Positions 17,185 to 26,510 of a DNA stretch of 64,000 nucleotides are shown piece after piece. The first letter of the stretch is position 1; every line of letters begins with the position of its first letter. The notes under the pieces were generated by a model. The model worked only from the letters and a program-made list of their open reading frames with translations. It made no database searches and was not told where the DNA came from. The position numbers were made by a program, and so were the translations under genes. The DNA is from Stappia sp. BW2 (GTDB taxonomy: Bacteria > Pseudomonadota > Alphaproteobacteria > Rhizobiales > Stappiaceae): positions 186,001 through 250,000 of the forward strand of contig NZ_VIRG01000053.1 of the NCBI RefSeq assembly GCF_008107695.1, written 5' to 3'.

Positions 17185-18705
17185 CTATGCCGCAGCGCCG
17201 GCCTGCTCTGCAAGATACGCCGACAGATAGGTATCCAGCTCAGCCGCTTCCTCCCGGTTGAGCCGCAACCCCAGCTTCGTCCGGCGCCACAGAATGTCCT
17301 GCGCGGTGCGAGCCCATTCGCGGCGGACCAGCCACTTCACTTCCGCTTCATGGAGATTGTAGCCAAAGCAGCGGCCGAGATCTTCGAGCGTCTTCGCCTC
17401 TCCCAGGATGAAGCGTGCATCCGTGCCGTAGTGACGGATCAGACGGGTGGCGAAAACCTTGTCCAGGAACGGAAAATCAGCCTCAAGTCGAGCGACCTCG
17501 GCCTCAAAGTCGCTCACCTTGAAATCACCGCCCGGCAGGGGCGCATAGGCGGTCCACACCCCGCGCTTCAACGGCAGATACGGCTCCAGCTTCTCCAGAA
17601 CATGCTCGGCCAGCTTGCGATAGGTCGTGATCTTGCCACCGAAGACGGACAGGATCGCCGGTTTGGCGTCGCCGACATCCAGTTCCAGCACATAGTCGCG
17701 CGTTGCCGCCTTGGCGTCCTTCGCGCCATCGTCGTAAAGCGGGCGGACGCCGGAATAGGTATGGACCACATCTTCGGGTGTGATCGCGTTTTCCAGATAC
17801 TCACTCGCCGCCTTGCACAGATAGGCAATCTCGTCCTTCGAGATCTCCACCTTGCCCAGATCGTCGTGAAAATCGACATCGGTCGTGCCGATCAGCGTGA
17901 AGTCGTTTTCGTAAGGAATGGCGAAGACAATCCGGCCATCGCCGTTCTGGAAGATAAAGCAGCGGTCATGCTCGAACTGGCGCTTGACGATGATGTGGCT
18001 GCCCTTCACCAGGCGAACGCTGGAACTGTTGTTCGCGCCGGTCACACCGTTCAGCATGTCGGCAACCCAGGGGCCCGCCGCATTGACCAGCACGTTGGCG
18101 GTAACGGTCTTCTCCTCGCCGCTTGCCAGGTCCTTCAGCACGACCTGCCAGAGATCTCCCTCCCGCCGCGCGCTGATGCATTTGGTCCGGGTCAGGATGT
18201 CCGCTCCTCGATCGGCCGCATCCCGTGCATTGAGAACGACGAGACGGGCGTCGTCCACCCAGCAGTCCGAATATTCGAACCCCTTTTTGAAGAGCTTCTT
18301 CAACCCCTGCGAGAACGGTGCCTGATCAAGACGAACGGTCCTGGTGGCCGGCAACAGTTCGCGGCCACCCAGATGGTCATAGAGAAACAAGCCAAGCCGC
18401 AGGAGCCATGCCGGGCGCAGGTCCTTGTGGTGCGGCAGGATGAACCGCAGAGGCCAGGCGATATGGGGCGCGGCCCGCCACAAGACTTCTCGCTCTTTCA
18501 GCGCTTTGCGCACCAGGCCGAACTCATAATATTCCAGATAGCGCAGGCCGCCGTGGATGAGTTTGGTCGAGGCCGATGACGTGGCGCCGGCAAGGTCACC
18601 CATTTCGACCAGAAGAACCGAAGCCCCCCGGCCGACCGCGTCGCGGGCGACGCCCGTTCCGTTGATGCCCCCACCGATGATCAAAAGATCGTAATCCGCA
18701 GCCAT
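17185..18705 (-). CDS. glpD: Aerobic glycerol-3-phosphate dehydrogenase
   Basis: The 506-aa FAD enzyme oxidises sn-glycerol-3-phosphate to dihydroxyacetone phosphate at the inner membrane, passing electrons to quinone. It starts with MAADYDLLIIGGGINGTGVARDA (GxGxxG) and shows SASTKLIHGGLRYLEYYEFGLV and GVRPLYDDGAKDAKAATRDYVLE, all typical of GlpD. I use the ATG at 18705; the frame runs 24 codons further through the promoter. It heads glpD-glpK, and a phased CGAAA repeat upstream is a likely GlpR site; a glpR gene lies 19 kb away at 37.4 kb. Confidence 0.96.
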   Translation of the reverse strand: MAADYDLLIIGGGINGTGVARDAVGRGASVLLVEMGDLAGATSSASTKLIHGGLRYLEYYEFGLVRKALKEREVLWRAAPHIAWPLRFILPHHKDLRPAWLLRLGLFLYDHLGGRELLPATRTVRLDQAPFSQGLKKLFKKGFEYSDCWVDDARLVVLNARDAADRGADILTRTKCISARREGDLWQVVLKDLASGEEKTVTANVLVNAAGPWVADMLNGVTGANNSSSVRLVKGSHIIVKRQFEHDRCFIFQNGDGRIVFAIPYENDFTLIGTTDVDFHDDLGKVEISKDEIAYLCKAASEYLENAITPEDVVHTYSGVRPLYDDGAKDAKAATRDYVLELDVGDAKPAILSVFGGKITTYRKLAEHVLEKLEPYLPLKRGVWTAYAPLPGGDFKVSDFEAEVARLEADFPFLDKVFATRLIRHYGTDARFILGEAKTLEDLGRCFGYNLHEAEVKWLVRREWARTAQDILWRRTKLGLRLNREEAAELDTYLSAYLAEQAGAAA

Positions 18706-18740
18706 AACTATTCCCGGCCTGTGTTTTTGCGTCTCAGGAT

Positions 18741-18780
18741 TGAAAATGAAAATAAAACGAAACTTCTCGAAATTCAATCA
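18741..18780. promoter_or_regulatory. Candidate GlpR operator upstream of glpD (phased repeats)
   Basis: CGAAA occurs at 18758-18762 and 18768-18772, exactly 10 bp apart, flanked by related GAAAAT units at 18742-18753. On the coding strand these read as TTTCG repeats 50-70 bp before the glpD ATG. DeoR-family regulators such as GlpR bind arrays of short repeats of this kind. The match to a defined alphaproteobacterial GlpR consensus was not tested. Confidence 0.45.
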
Positions 18781-18804
18781 ACAATTTATCGCACCAAGAC
18801 GAAA

Positions 18805-18839
18805 GACCCCGGCAAGAGGCTTGCACCTCCGCCGGGGTC
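18805..18839 (-). terminator. Terminator of the MscS-type channel gene
   Basis: GACCCCGGC (18805-18813) and GCCGGGGTC (18831-18839) pair perfectly, with an inner GAGG/CCTC stem (18816-18819 with 18826-18829). It lies 46 bp past the stop of the mechanosensitive channel gene and separates it from the glpD promoter. Only a short T-run follows. Confidence 0.7.
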
Positions 18840-18885
18840 AGACAATCTACCTGGAATACGCAAGGCATTGAATCAACGACTATTC

Positions 18886-21177
18886 TCAGTCTTCAGCCGG
18901 TGCATCGTCCTCAAGCGGACCCGATGACACGTCAACCTTCTTGCTCTGTTTCGATTTGCTGCCGTCCTCGACGAAAGGCGGCGTCGCCGAATGGTAGGTA
19001 ACCTGCGGGAACGGAATTTCGATATCCCGCTCATCGAACACCTGTTTGATGAATTCGTTATACGCCCGCCCGACGCTCCACTGATCTCCGGGAAGGGTCT
19101 TGATACGGCCACGGATATCGATGGAGCTGGCACCAAAATTGGTGACGCCGTGCATTTCGAAATCACCGATGATGCTGGATCCGAGATCCGATTTCTGCAG
19201 CCTGCGGAAAGCTTCCAGCATGGCCTCCTTGGCGTCGGTGATATTCGTGTCGTAGGAAACACCGATCAGCGCGACATAATAGGCGAAGCCGCGCATGAAG
19301 TTGGACACCATGTCGACGGAAGAAAACGGAATGATATGGGTCGTTCCGTCAAGGTCGCGCATGCGCACGGACCGGACGGTGAGCCCTTCGACTGTGCCCG
19401 TTATTCCGGCAACGGTGACAACGTCGCCTTCGTTGATGGCATTCTCGATCTGGATGAAGGCACCGGTGATGATGTCCTTGACCAGGGTCTGCGCACCGAA
19501 GGAAATCGCCAGACCGACAACACCGGCACCGGCGATCAGCGGGCCGATATCAACGCCGACTTCCGACAGGGACAAAAGCAGCGCCATCACGACGATGACG
19601 ACCGTCGACGCGTTCCGGAACAACTGAAACAGTGTGCGCTCGCGGGCGGTCACGATGTGTCCGGAACGCGATTGCAGCCTGAGATCCACCCAGGACATGA
19701 CAGCCAGCCAGATCAGGAAGGCGACGAGTAGGACCAGGAAGGCGGATCCGTAGCTGCTGAGAAGCTGCACACCGGCTTCGCTTACCAGCCACTCGGCTAT
19801 TGTCAACACACCCCAGATTTCCAGAAGCAACAGCACGGTTGCCAGGAACACGGCAAACCGGATGAACTTCAACAGACGCGGCACGAAAGCGTTCAGCCGG
19901 CTCTGAAGCGCCGGAAGGGTCCGGTTCAGATCGTCCGGCAGGCGGATCCCGCCCTTGATGGCCTTGGTAACGACCAGCGAAATGGCCATGCCTGCCATGA
20001 TGGTCAGGATCGACAGCCCCGTCGCTCGCAAGATGATGGTCGTGGCGTCGAACGGCCGGGTGATCCAGATGATGAAGACCGCCGCGATATATCCAAAGGC
20101 AGCCAGATGCCAGAGCTTGCCGACCAGAACGAGCGCGCGCTTGGCAAGAACGCTCTGCATGTGTTCGGCGTAATCCCGGGCACCCGCGTTAACGCGCTGC
20201 CTGTTCCGGTACACCAGAACCAGCAGATAGACCATGCCAAGAAGCACGACGATAAACCGCAAGGCGTTGCCCAGAACGAAGGAGACGGCAACATTGGCAA
20301 TCGGCACCGCCAGAAACACACCGTAGATCATCCAGTACATGAACAGCCGCAGACGGCCGTACCAGTAAAGCGAACTCTCATCGGTGAACGGCAGAAGACG
20401 CAGCTCCGGACGGCCCGGCGCAAAGATGAAGCGCAGCGAGACATTGGCCATTCCGAGAATGAAGAATGCGTTCAGCGCCAAGCTTTCCTGCAACGTGACA
20501 CCGGCCTTTATTTCACCCAGATTCGCCAGTGCGGCCGCGTTGCCGACCGCCCAACCGATCCCGACCGTAATCGCATCGACAACCGACGTCAGAACCAGAA
20601 CGAAAGTCCGGGTCAGCCCGCCGCCGTAGCGCGCATAAACCGACATGCGCGGATAGAGCCGTTTGGCAATCAACTGACTGACAAGAAAACCGGCATAGGC
20701 AGCGAAAAGAACGACGACCACCTGAAGCGCAATATCCTTCACCCGGTCCCATTTGACGGGGATGTCACCACGCGCAACAAGCACCAGTCCATTCAACGAA
20801 CGCACGGCCTGTTGCAGCAGATAGCTCGCATCGTCCACGAGCGAGCGCGTGTATTCGCCGATCCGCAAGGCGAAATTATCCTGCTGCAGGGGCGGCGAGG
20901 CTCCCTCTGCGGGAGTTGCGGCTTCGCTTCCGGGAACCTGCCTGTCACCATCGGCGGGCGGTTTGCTGCCGGCATTCTTTTTCAACAGGTCAATCAGCTC
21001 GGCCCGGCTTTTGGGGTCGTTCAGGACTTTTATCAGCGCCTGGTTCGCCTGTTCGACATCAGCGGGTGAGGACTGCTCCTGCGCCGCGGACTTGCCTCCG
21101 CTTTCTTGAGCCAGAACAGGAGCCATTCCGGCGAAGATCATCATCAGTGCAAAGAGGCAGCAGCGCAAAATCGTCAT
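18886..21177 (-). CDS. Large MscS-family mechanosensitive channel (YbiO-like)
   Basis: The 763-aa protein has a signal peptide (to about residue 24), a periplasmic Gln/Glu/Pro-rich stretch, then about ten membrane helices ending in the MscS pore helix (VVGLAISFGAQTLVKDI, about residue 560) and the cytoplasmic beta-domain (AINEGDVVTVAGITGTVEGLTVRSV; HIIPFSSVDMVSNF). Segments such as SLALNAFFILGMANVSLRFIFAPG strongly recall E. coli YbiO. It should open under hypo-osmotic stress to release solutes. The ATG at 21177 has AAGGG upstream; a TTG two codons earlier is possible. Confidence 0.92.
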   Translation of the reverse strand: MTILRCCLFALMMIFAGMAPVLAQESGGKSAAQEQSSPADVEQANQALIKVLNDPKSRAELIDLLKKNAGSKPPADGDRQVPGSEAATPAEGASPPLQQDNFALRIGEYTRSLVDDASYLLQQAVRSLNGLVLVARGDIPVKWDRVKDIALQVVVVLFAAYAGFLVSQLIAKRLYPRMSVYARYGGGLTRTFVLVLTSVVDAITVGIGWAVGNAAALANLGEIKAGVTLQESLALNAFFILGMANVSLRFIFAPGRPELRLLPFTDESSLYWYGRLRLFMYWMIYGVFLAVPIANVAVSFVLGNALRFIVVLLGMVYLLVLVYRNRQRVNAGARDYAEHMQSVLAKRALVLVGKLWHLAAFGYIAAVFIIWITRPFDATTIILRATGLSILTIMAGMAISLVVTKAIKGGIRLPDDLNRTLPALQSRLNAFVPRLLKFIRFAVFLATVLLLLEIWGVLTIAEWLVSEAGVQLLSSYGSAFLVLLVAFLIWLAVMSWVDLRLQSRSGHIVTARERTLFQLFRNASTVVIVVMALLLSLSEVGVDIGPLIAGAGVVGLAISFGAQTLVKDIITGAFIQIENAINEGDVVTVAGITGTVEGLTVRSVRMRDLDGTTHIIPFSSVDMVSNFMRGFAYYVALIGVSYDTNITDAKEAMLEAFRRLQKSDLGSSIIGDFEMHGVTNFGASSIDIRGRIKTLPGDQWSVGRAYNEFIKQVFDERDIEIPFPQVTYHSATPPFVEDGSKSKQSKKVDVSSGPLEDDAPAED

Positions 21178-21472
21178 TTCCAACCCTTGTTATTTTCCAA
21201 AAGGCCAGTGGGCATCCGGCCATGGCAGGGACAATATGGAGGAACGACGCGCGATGAAAAGGCTCAGTCTGCAGCCTGTGGAAATTTTTAATTATTATTA
21301 CGGAATGCAAGTTGACCGAGTAGTAAGCGGTCAGCCAATTCCAGCAGAAGTAGAGTTTCACTGGAAATCTGGAAAAGATCTCGCACTAACGCAAGGTAAT
21401 ATGCCACGCTCGGACTATCGGGTAACGTAATAATAACGATGTGGGCGCCAATCTGGCCGTGGAGGAGGAAGG
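21178..21472. other. Divergent promoter region between mscS-like gene and DUF2336 gene
   Basis: About 295 bp without a credible gene. A degenerate CtrA-type site (GTAA-N7-ATAAC, 21422-21437) sits 36 bp before the DUF2336 start, differing from TTAA-N7-TTAAC at two positions, so I do not rely on it. Otherwise AT-rich promoter-like sequence. Confidence 0.35.
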
Positions 21473-22588
21473 ATGCCCAGGTCCTTGATCAAGCTCGCCC
21501 TGGAAGGCACCGAGGACGCGCGGCGAAGGCTGTTCGCGCAGGTGAGCGAACTCGTGATCTCGAACCTGGAAGAGCGGACTGATCGGGAACTTGCGATCTT
21601 CTCCGAAGTGATCATCAAGCTCTACAGCGTCGGCACCCCGAAAGACCGGGCACAACTGGCGCACAAACTGGCGTCACACGTCAACACGCCGCCGGAACTT
21701 GCCCGCAAGATCGCTGAAGACGATGTCAATGTGTGCATGCCGCTGCTCGCCCAAAGCCCGGCGCTGACCCAGGACGACCTGATCGATTTCGTTGAACGGC
21801 TGAGCAACGCCCACCTGCAGGTGATCGCGCGCCGCACGGACCTCTCCACTGAGGTTTCCGATGCCATTGCCGAAAAAGGCGACCGCCCGGTACACCGTAT
21901 TCTGGTTGGCAACCGCGAGATCAAGCTGTCACGGGATACGATGCTCTCTTTCGTCAAATATGCGACGGAAGATGTGGTCCTGCGTGAAGACCTTTGCCTG
22001 CGCTCCGATCTTTCCCCGGCGGTTTGCCGGGCCCTGCTGCCACTCGTGAACGACGAAACCAAGAAGCGGCTGCGCAGCATTATCGAAGGCTCCCTGTCGC
22101 AGGAACAACTCGACCAGATCGCAAGGCTGAAAGTGCTGCGCCGGGAGTTCGGCGACACGCTGAACAATCCCGATATGGCCTTGCTGTGGCGGGAAGCCGA
22201 GCGCGCGGACATCACCATGAATGAACTGATGATCCTGCTTTTGCAGGATGGCCGCTTCAATCACGCGATCGAACTGCTCAGCGCACGCGGGCGAACAGCC
22301 CAGAAGGCTCTCAAGGATGCAGTCTTCAACGGCAAGAAGGATGTCGTTTTGAGAACAGCTGCGAAAGCCGGCCTCGACACCCCGACCTTTGCCCTGTTCG
22401 CCAAGGTCCGCTGCGACCACATGAAGATCCCGGCGGCACAGGCGTCCGAATGGACCGTGAACTACAAGAAACATCTCGAAAGCGCGGCGCAAGACAGACA
22501 GTCGCGCTGCGGTGACTTTCAGGCAAACCGGCGGGACAAAAAAACAAAACCCGCAATTGACCGGTCAGCGAGCACTGCGGCCTTGTAG
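21473..22588 (+). CDS. DUF2336 domain protein
   Basis: The 371-aa, predicted soluble, mostly helical protein matches DUF2336, a family common in alphaproteobacteria. The N-terminal two thirds show repeat-like helical pairs (LYSVGTPKDRAQLAHKLASH; LLAQSPALTQDDLIDFVERLS; VIARRTDLSTEVSDAIAEKGD) and the conserved DMALLWREAERADITMNELMILL further on. Function is unproven; some members occur near cell-cycle or flagellar genes, as here (ctrA, fliI, fliJ follow). A strong GGAGGAGGAAGG ribosome site precedes the ATG. The C-terminal 30 residues are basic and look disordered. Confidence 0.82.
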   Translation: MPRSLIKLALEGTEDARRRLFAQVSELVISNLEERTDRELAIFSEVIIKLYSVGTPKDRAQLAHKLASHVNTPPELARKIAEDDVNVCMPLLAQSPALTQDDLIDFVERLSNAHLQVIARRTDLSTEVSDAIAEKGDRPVHRILVGNREIKLSRDTMLSFVKYATEDVVLREDLCLRSDLSPAVCRALLPLVNDETKKRLRSIIEGSLSQEQLDQIARLKVLRREFGDTLNNPDMALLWREAERADITMNELMILLLQDGRFNHAIELLSARGRTAQKALKDAVFNGKKDVVLRTAAKAGLDTPTFALFAKVRCDHMKIPAAQASEWTVNYKKHLESAAQDRQSRCGDFQANRRDKKTKPAIDRSASTAAL

Positions 22589-22759
22589 TGATAATGCGGC
22601 TGTCGGACAGCAGCACAGCAGACTGGGGTGGCCACCCAGTTTCTCCGGACTGAACACCGGCCATGACGACACCAGCCTCAAGAAGCCGCGCTTTTCAGAG
22701 CGCTCACACCGATGGGCGCCACCCCGCCGCCTCCCGGAGGATTCGGATCGGGTGGGATC

Positions 22760-23194
22760 TCAGCTTCTTGAGCAAAGCGTCGCGGCAATTGCCGTCGACA
22801 GGGTCGCGACGGCATAGAACCACAGTCCCGGCAAAATGGCGGCCGCAGCCAACCCGCTTGTCTTGGCCGCGAACAGGACCAGCGCCACCAGCATGACATC
22901 CAGCATAGACCACTTGCTGACCATCGACAGCAGAGCCAGCGACCGGGTCTTTGCGCCGCTGAGCACAGCCACATGGATCAACAGGATCTTCAGTGCGGGA
23001 AATCCGATCGAGAACAGCGCCACGATCGCTGCAAGAACGGCATCGCCCTCATAGTAGAGGCTCGTCACCATTTCGATCAGCGTGGGACGGTCTTCCAGAA
23101 AATAGAGACGTTCGAACCGCATCAGCGGCTGGGTCAGTCCGAGAGCAAACGAAAATGTGGAAACCGGAAGCAGGAAAGCCAGAAATAATCGCAT
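22760..23194 (-). CDS. PqiA-like (paraquat-inducible protein A) membrane protein
   Basis: The 144-aa product carries one PqiA domain: an N-terminal signal/anchor (MRLFLAFLLPVSTFSFALGL), the motif LTQPLMRFERLYFLEDRPTLIE, and then YYEGDAVLAAIVALFSIGFPALKILLIH and KWSMLDVMLVALVLFAAK with three membrane helices. PqiA proteins work with MCE-type PqiB in envelope lipid transport, but no pqiB is beside it and this single-domain version is shorter than PqiA. The ATG at 23194 has a CAGG site. The gene follows fliI-fliJ on the same strand by 208 bp. Confidence 0.8.
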   Translation of the reverse strand: MRLFLAFLLPVSTFSFALGLTQPLMRFERLYFLEDRPTLIEMVTSLYYEGDAVLAAIVALFSIGFPALKILLIHVAVLSGAKTRSLALLSMVSKWSMLDVMLVALVLFAAKTSGLAAAAILPGLWFYAVATLSTAIAATLCSRS

Positions 23195-23402
23195 AGAACC
23201 TGCCGTACCCTGGCTTTGGCGTGAACTTGAAAGGGCACCTGCGCCCGGCAAGGCCGGGAGGAGCTGTATTCCCTATATCACCCGGATCGGAAAGCACAAA
23301 ACCTGACCGCCGCAAGCAACGATCAGGTATATAAGAACATCCATCCAAAGCCGCCAGCCCCCTGTTGGGGACCAGCCGTTGCAGGGGAAGGTTTGAGGGC
23401 CT

Positions 23403-23810
23403 TTAGCGCCCGCGTGCCCGCGCGGCGACCTCGTCAAGCAGATCCTGCTCCGCCATTTCCTGGGCGGTGCGTTCGCGCTGCTGGTCCCGCTCTTCAAGCT
23501 GCTCGAACTTTTTCAGTTCTTCAATCGCCTCGCTAAGCTCGTCCCGGGCGCGTTGAAGCTGATCGTCCAGTTCATGCGCGGAATTGCGCAGATTGTCGCG
23601 CCGGTCCGCGGCCGCCTTGGCGAACGTCGGATAGGCAAAATGTGTGACATCCGTAATACCCACCCGTTCCTGCTCCGACCGAATCTGGTCGTCGAGCTCA
23701 TCGGCCATACGGTTGAACTCGGCGATCATGCTCTCGATCTGAGCAAGCTGTCGCCGCTTTTCGTCAACCTGAAACCGCTTCAAACGGATCAAACTGTCTC
23801 GGGTTTTCAT
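23403..23810 (-). CDS. fliJ: Flagellar export chaperone FliJ
   Basis: The 135-aa protein is a charged coiled coil throughout (RLKRFQVDEKRRQLAQIESMIAEF; ELDDQLQRARDELSEAIEELKKFEQLEERDQQRERTAQEM). FliJ is the central stalk of the FliHI ATPase of the flagellar export gate and escorts unloaded chaperones. Location 28 bp downstream of fliI supports the call, because sequence alone is low-information. The family normally has about 140-150 residues. Confidence 0.88.
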   Translation of the reverse strand: MKTRDSLIRLKRFQVDEKRRQLAQIESMIAEFNRMADELDDQIRSEQERVGITDVTHFAYPTFAKAAADRRDNLRNSAHELDDQLQRARDELSEAIEELKKFEQLEERDQQRERTAQEMAEQDLLDEVAARARGR

Positions 23811-23838
23811 TACTCAATACTCCCCTAACTTGGGCAGT

Positions 23839-25164
23839 TTACCCCTGAGTCATTTCCAAAAGGTTGGCAAGTTGCTCATACCCGTCAGAAAGTGATGTCG
23901 CTTCGTCTTTTCCCTGATTGAGAAATTCGTCGATCATGTCGAACCTGTAAATGGCCTCATCCACAGTCGGGTCCGATCCCTTTCGGTAAGCGCCAAGCCG
24001 GATCAGTTCTTCCATGTCGGTATAGGTCGACAGAAGCTGGCGGGCCCGACGCAAGATCGGAAGCTGCTCCGGCGGCACACAGCGCGGCATGGTCCGGGAG
24101 ACGGATTTCAGCACGTTGATCGCCGGATAGCGGCCGCGCTCGGCGATACCGCGTTCCATCACCACGTGACCATCCAGAATACCGCGAACCGCATCGGCCA
24201 CGGGCTCGTTGTGATTGTCCCCTTCCACCAGGACGGTAAAGAGACCGGTGATCGATCCGCTGTTCTCCTTGCCGGGGCCGGCCCGCTCCAGAAGGCGCGG
24301 AAGTTCGGTGAACACCGTTGGCGTATATCCCTTGGAGGTCGGCGGCTCGCCGATAGACAGGCCGATCTCGCGCTGCGCCATTGCGAATCGGGTCACCGAA
24401 TCCATCATGCACAGAACGTTCTTGCCTTCATCGCGAAAATGCTCTGCCACCGTCATGGTCAGATAAGCAGCCTGCCGGCGCATCAGAACACTTTCGTCGG
24501 AGGTCGCAACCACCACGACGGATCGCTCCAGCCCCGCCTCGCCCAGATCGTCCTCGATGAACTCCTGAACCTCGCGGCCGCGCTCCCCGATAAGACCGAT
24601 CACCGCGACATCGCATTTGGTATTGCGTGCCAGCATGGACATCAGCACGGACTTGCCGACGCCCGACCCGGCGAAAATGCCCATCCGCTGCCCCTCACAA
24701 CACGTTACGAATGTATTAAGCGCGCGGACGCCGAGATCCAGAGGGGGCCCAACTCGTTTACGTTCTGAGGCCGGCGGAGGCGAACTTCGCAATTTGCGAG
24801 GCACTCCGCCATGAACAAGGCCTCCTTTACCATCAATCGGTTCACCAAGTGCGTTAATGACTCGGCCCAGCCACGCATTGGCCGGATGCACCACGCTGTC
24901 GCGCGCCTGAATCACCGCTTTGCAGCCCATTCGCACACCTTCCAGCCCGGAAAACGGCATGCAAAGTGCGTGTCCTTCGCGAAAACCAACAACTTCCGCG
25001 GGAACTTTCGGGTTATCCTCACCGTTATCGATTAATAATCTCGAGCCGACACTCATTTCGTGAATAGGCCCTGCGATCTCGACGAGAAGCCCCTGAACCG
25101 CAGTAACCCGGCCATAAATCTCGGTCGGCATGAGCGAATCAATCTCGGCGAAAAGCGCCTTCAC
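23839..25164 (-). CDS. fliI: Flagellum-specific ATPase FliI
   Basis: The 441-aa protein is the hexameric ATPase that powers export of flagellar subunits. Walker A is GSGVGKS at residues 166-172, and Walker B lies around [43 protein letters not shown] and [14 protein letters not shown] are family landmarks. The start is a GTG at 25164 with AGGAA 7 nt upstream. It is divergent from ctrA across a 372-bp region, a neighbourhood seen in several Rhizobiales. No other flagellar structural genes are nearby apart from fliJ. Confidence 0.96.
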   Translation of the reverse strand: MKALFAEIDSLMPTEIYGRVTAVQGLLVEIAGPIHEMSVGSRLLIDNGEDNPKVPAEVVGFREGHALCMPFSGLEGVRMGCKAVIQARDSVVHPANAWLGRVINALGEPIDGKGGLVHGGVPRKLRSSPPPASERKRVGPPLDLGVRALNTFVTCCEGQRMGIFAGSGVGKSVLMSMLARNTKCDVAVIGLIGERGREVQEFIEDDLGEAGLERSVVVVATSDESVLMRRQAAYLTMTVAEHFRDEGKNVLCMMDSVTRFAMAQREIGLSIGEPPTSKGYTPTVFTELPRLLERAGPGKENSGSITGLFTVLVEGDNHNEPVADAVRGILDGHVVMERGIAERGRYPAINVLKSVSRTMPRCVPPEQLPILRRARQLLSTYTDMEELIRLGAYRKGSDPTVDEAIYRFDMIDEFLNQGKDEATSLSDGYEQLANLLEMTQG

Positions 25165-25536
25165 GTAAGATTCCTTTCCTCGTTAACGGATTTGGTAACC
25201 GATCGTTTACGACTCTGGTTAATCTTAACCTTTGGAAGGCTGACAAGCGAGAGCCATTTCGAAGTCAAAACGGCTTTGTTGAAAGGAATCTGAACGGAAT
25301 CGGTTAGCGCCGGTTCTTAAAGTTCAACATTAAGATTTATGAATCCGGATTTTTTTTGGGGATTCAATAAGTTGACTGTTGTTCACAGTTTCCTCTCTCC
25401 AGAGCTTGCCGTTACGAATCATATTTTGTTAACCATTAACCGGTAGCTTTGAGTCGGGGTTAACATCAGTCCTTCGTAGCAGGCACCGACAGAGCCGTTG
25501 CGACTTGCCCAGGAAAGGCAGAACAAGGGGATTGGC
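25165..25536. promoter_or_regulatory. ctrA / fliI divergent regulatory region with eight GANTC sites
   Basis: This 372-bp spacer holds eight GANTC motifs (25169, 25211, 25286, 25297, 25341, 25361, 25416, 25451), the methylation site of CcrM. It also holds several CtrA half-sites: TTAACCAT at 25429-25436 inside GTTAACCATTAACC, TTAACC at 25225, and TTAA at 25317, 25330 and 25460. No half-sites are spaced at a perfect N7. In Caulobacter and Brucella relatives, ctrA promoters are controlled by CcrM methylation, GcrA and CtrA itself, so the same logic is likely here. Confidence 0.75.
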
Positions 25537-26229
25537 ATGCGTGTATTGTTGATTGAGGATGATAGCGCCACGGCGCAGAGCATCGAGTTGATGCTGAAGT
25601 CCGAGAACTTCAACGTCTACACGACAGATCTTGGCGAGGAAGGTATCGACCTCGGCAAACTGTACGATTATGACATCATAATGTTGGATTTGAACCTGCC
25701 GGACATGTCCGGTTACGAGGTTCTCCGGACGCTCCGCGTTTCAAAGGTCAAGACACCGATCCTGATCCTTTCCGGCAACGCGGGCATTGAAGACAAGGTT
25801 CGTGGCCTCGGCTTCGGCGCAGACGATTACATGACCAAGCCGTTCCACAAGGATGAGCTTGTCGCGCGTATCCACGCAATCGTCCGCCGCTCCAAGGGCC
25901 ATGCGCAATCGGTGATTGTCACCGGTGACCTGAAGGTCAACCTGGACACCAAGACCGTCGAAGTCGGCGGCCAGCGCGTCCATCTGACCGGCAAGGAATA
26001 CCAGATGCTGGAGCTTCTCTCCCTTCGCAAGGGAACGACGCTCACCAAGGAGATGTTCCTGAACCATCTCTACGGCGGCATGGACGAGCCGGAACTGAAG
26101 ATCATCGACGTGTTCATCTGTAAGCTTCGCAAGAAGCTGGCAGCTGCAACTTCCGGCAAGAACTACATCGAAACGGTGTGGGGCCGTGGCTACGTGCTGC
26201 GCGAGCCGGATGTCGAAGTAGCCGCCTGA
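25537..26229 (+). CDS. ctrA: Cell-cycle master response regulator CtrA
   Basis: The 230-aa OmpR-type regulator is nearly the textbook Ctr[21 protein letters not shown] at the start, phospho-acceptor Asp51 ([16 protein letters not shown]), Lys in [10 protein letters not shown], and the DNA-binding winged helix with [19 protein letters not shown] and [14 protein letters not shown]. It receives phosphate from CckA via ChpT (chpT is at 33.7 kb) and binds TTAA-N7-TTAAC sites to regulate division, flagella and envelope genes. The ATG at 25537 has AAGGGG upstream; 13 codons of extra frame are not conserved. A strong terminator follows. Confidence 0.98.
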   Translation: MRVLLIEDDSATAQSIELMLKSENFNVYTTDLGEEGIDLGKLYDYDIIMLDLNLPDMSGYEVLRTLRVSKVKTPILILSGNAGIEDKVRGLGFGADDYMTKPFHKDELVARIHAIVRRSKGHAQSVIVTGDLKVNLDTKTVEVGGQRVHLTGKEYQMLELLSLRKGTTLTKEMFLNHLYGGMDEPELKIIDVFICKLRKKLAAATSGKNYIETVWGRGYVLREPDVEVAA

Positions 26230-26254
26230 TCTGACATCGAATGTAGACGTTTTA

Positions 26255-26287
26255 AAGCCCCGGCCTTTGTGCTGGGGCTTTTGTTTT
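26255..26287 (+). terminator. Rho-independent terminator of ctrA
   Basis: AAGCCCCGGC (26255-26264) pairs with GCTGGGGCTT (26271-26280) with one G-U pair and a 6-nt loop, followed by TTGTTTT. It lies 25 bp after the ctrA stop. Confidence 0.9.
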
Positions 26288-26510
26288 GACCGCAAGACGT
26301 TGGGCAGCAAGACAGCCGGTGCTGGCCGGCGCCGGCACCCCGCCGGGGCTCTCCTCCAAAGTGATCCGCCCCTGACGGTTACCCATCCGCATGTGATGCA
26401 CCGTTGCCCGTGCCGCCGGCACTGTCACGACAGCTCCGGTGACCAGGAGGGATTGGACCATCCGGCTTACGCGCCGGCTACATCTCCCTCCTGAGATCGC
26501 CTGAACGGGA
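26288..26510. other. Intergenic region with a strong GC hairpin
   Basis: About 220 bp between convergent ctrA and the MBL gene. A 9-bp hairpin, GGTGCTGGC (26318-26326) with GCCGGCACC (26331-26339), loop CGGC, may help end transcription of the MBL gene from the right, but no U-tract follows. No gene is supported. Confidence 0.45.

Noticed and set aside
21422..21437. CtrA-like site before the DUF2336 gene
   Set aside because: GTAA-N7-ATAAC differs from the full site in two positions, which is common by chance in AT-rich spacers.
23244..23258. CCCGGC-AAG-GCCGGG hairpin upstream of the PqiA-like gene
   Set aside because: Short stem with a 3-nt loop and no U-tract; too common in GC-rich DNA to call a terminator.
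26318..26339. GC hairpin between ctrA and the MBL gene as a terminator
   Set aside because: Strong stem, but no U-tract in either direction; ctrA already has a classical terminator at 26255-26287. Described only as a hairpin.
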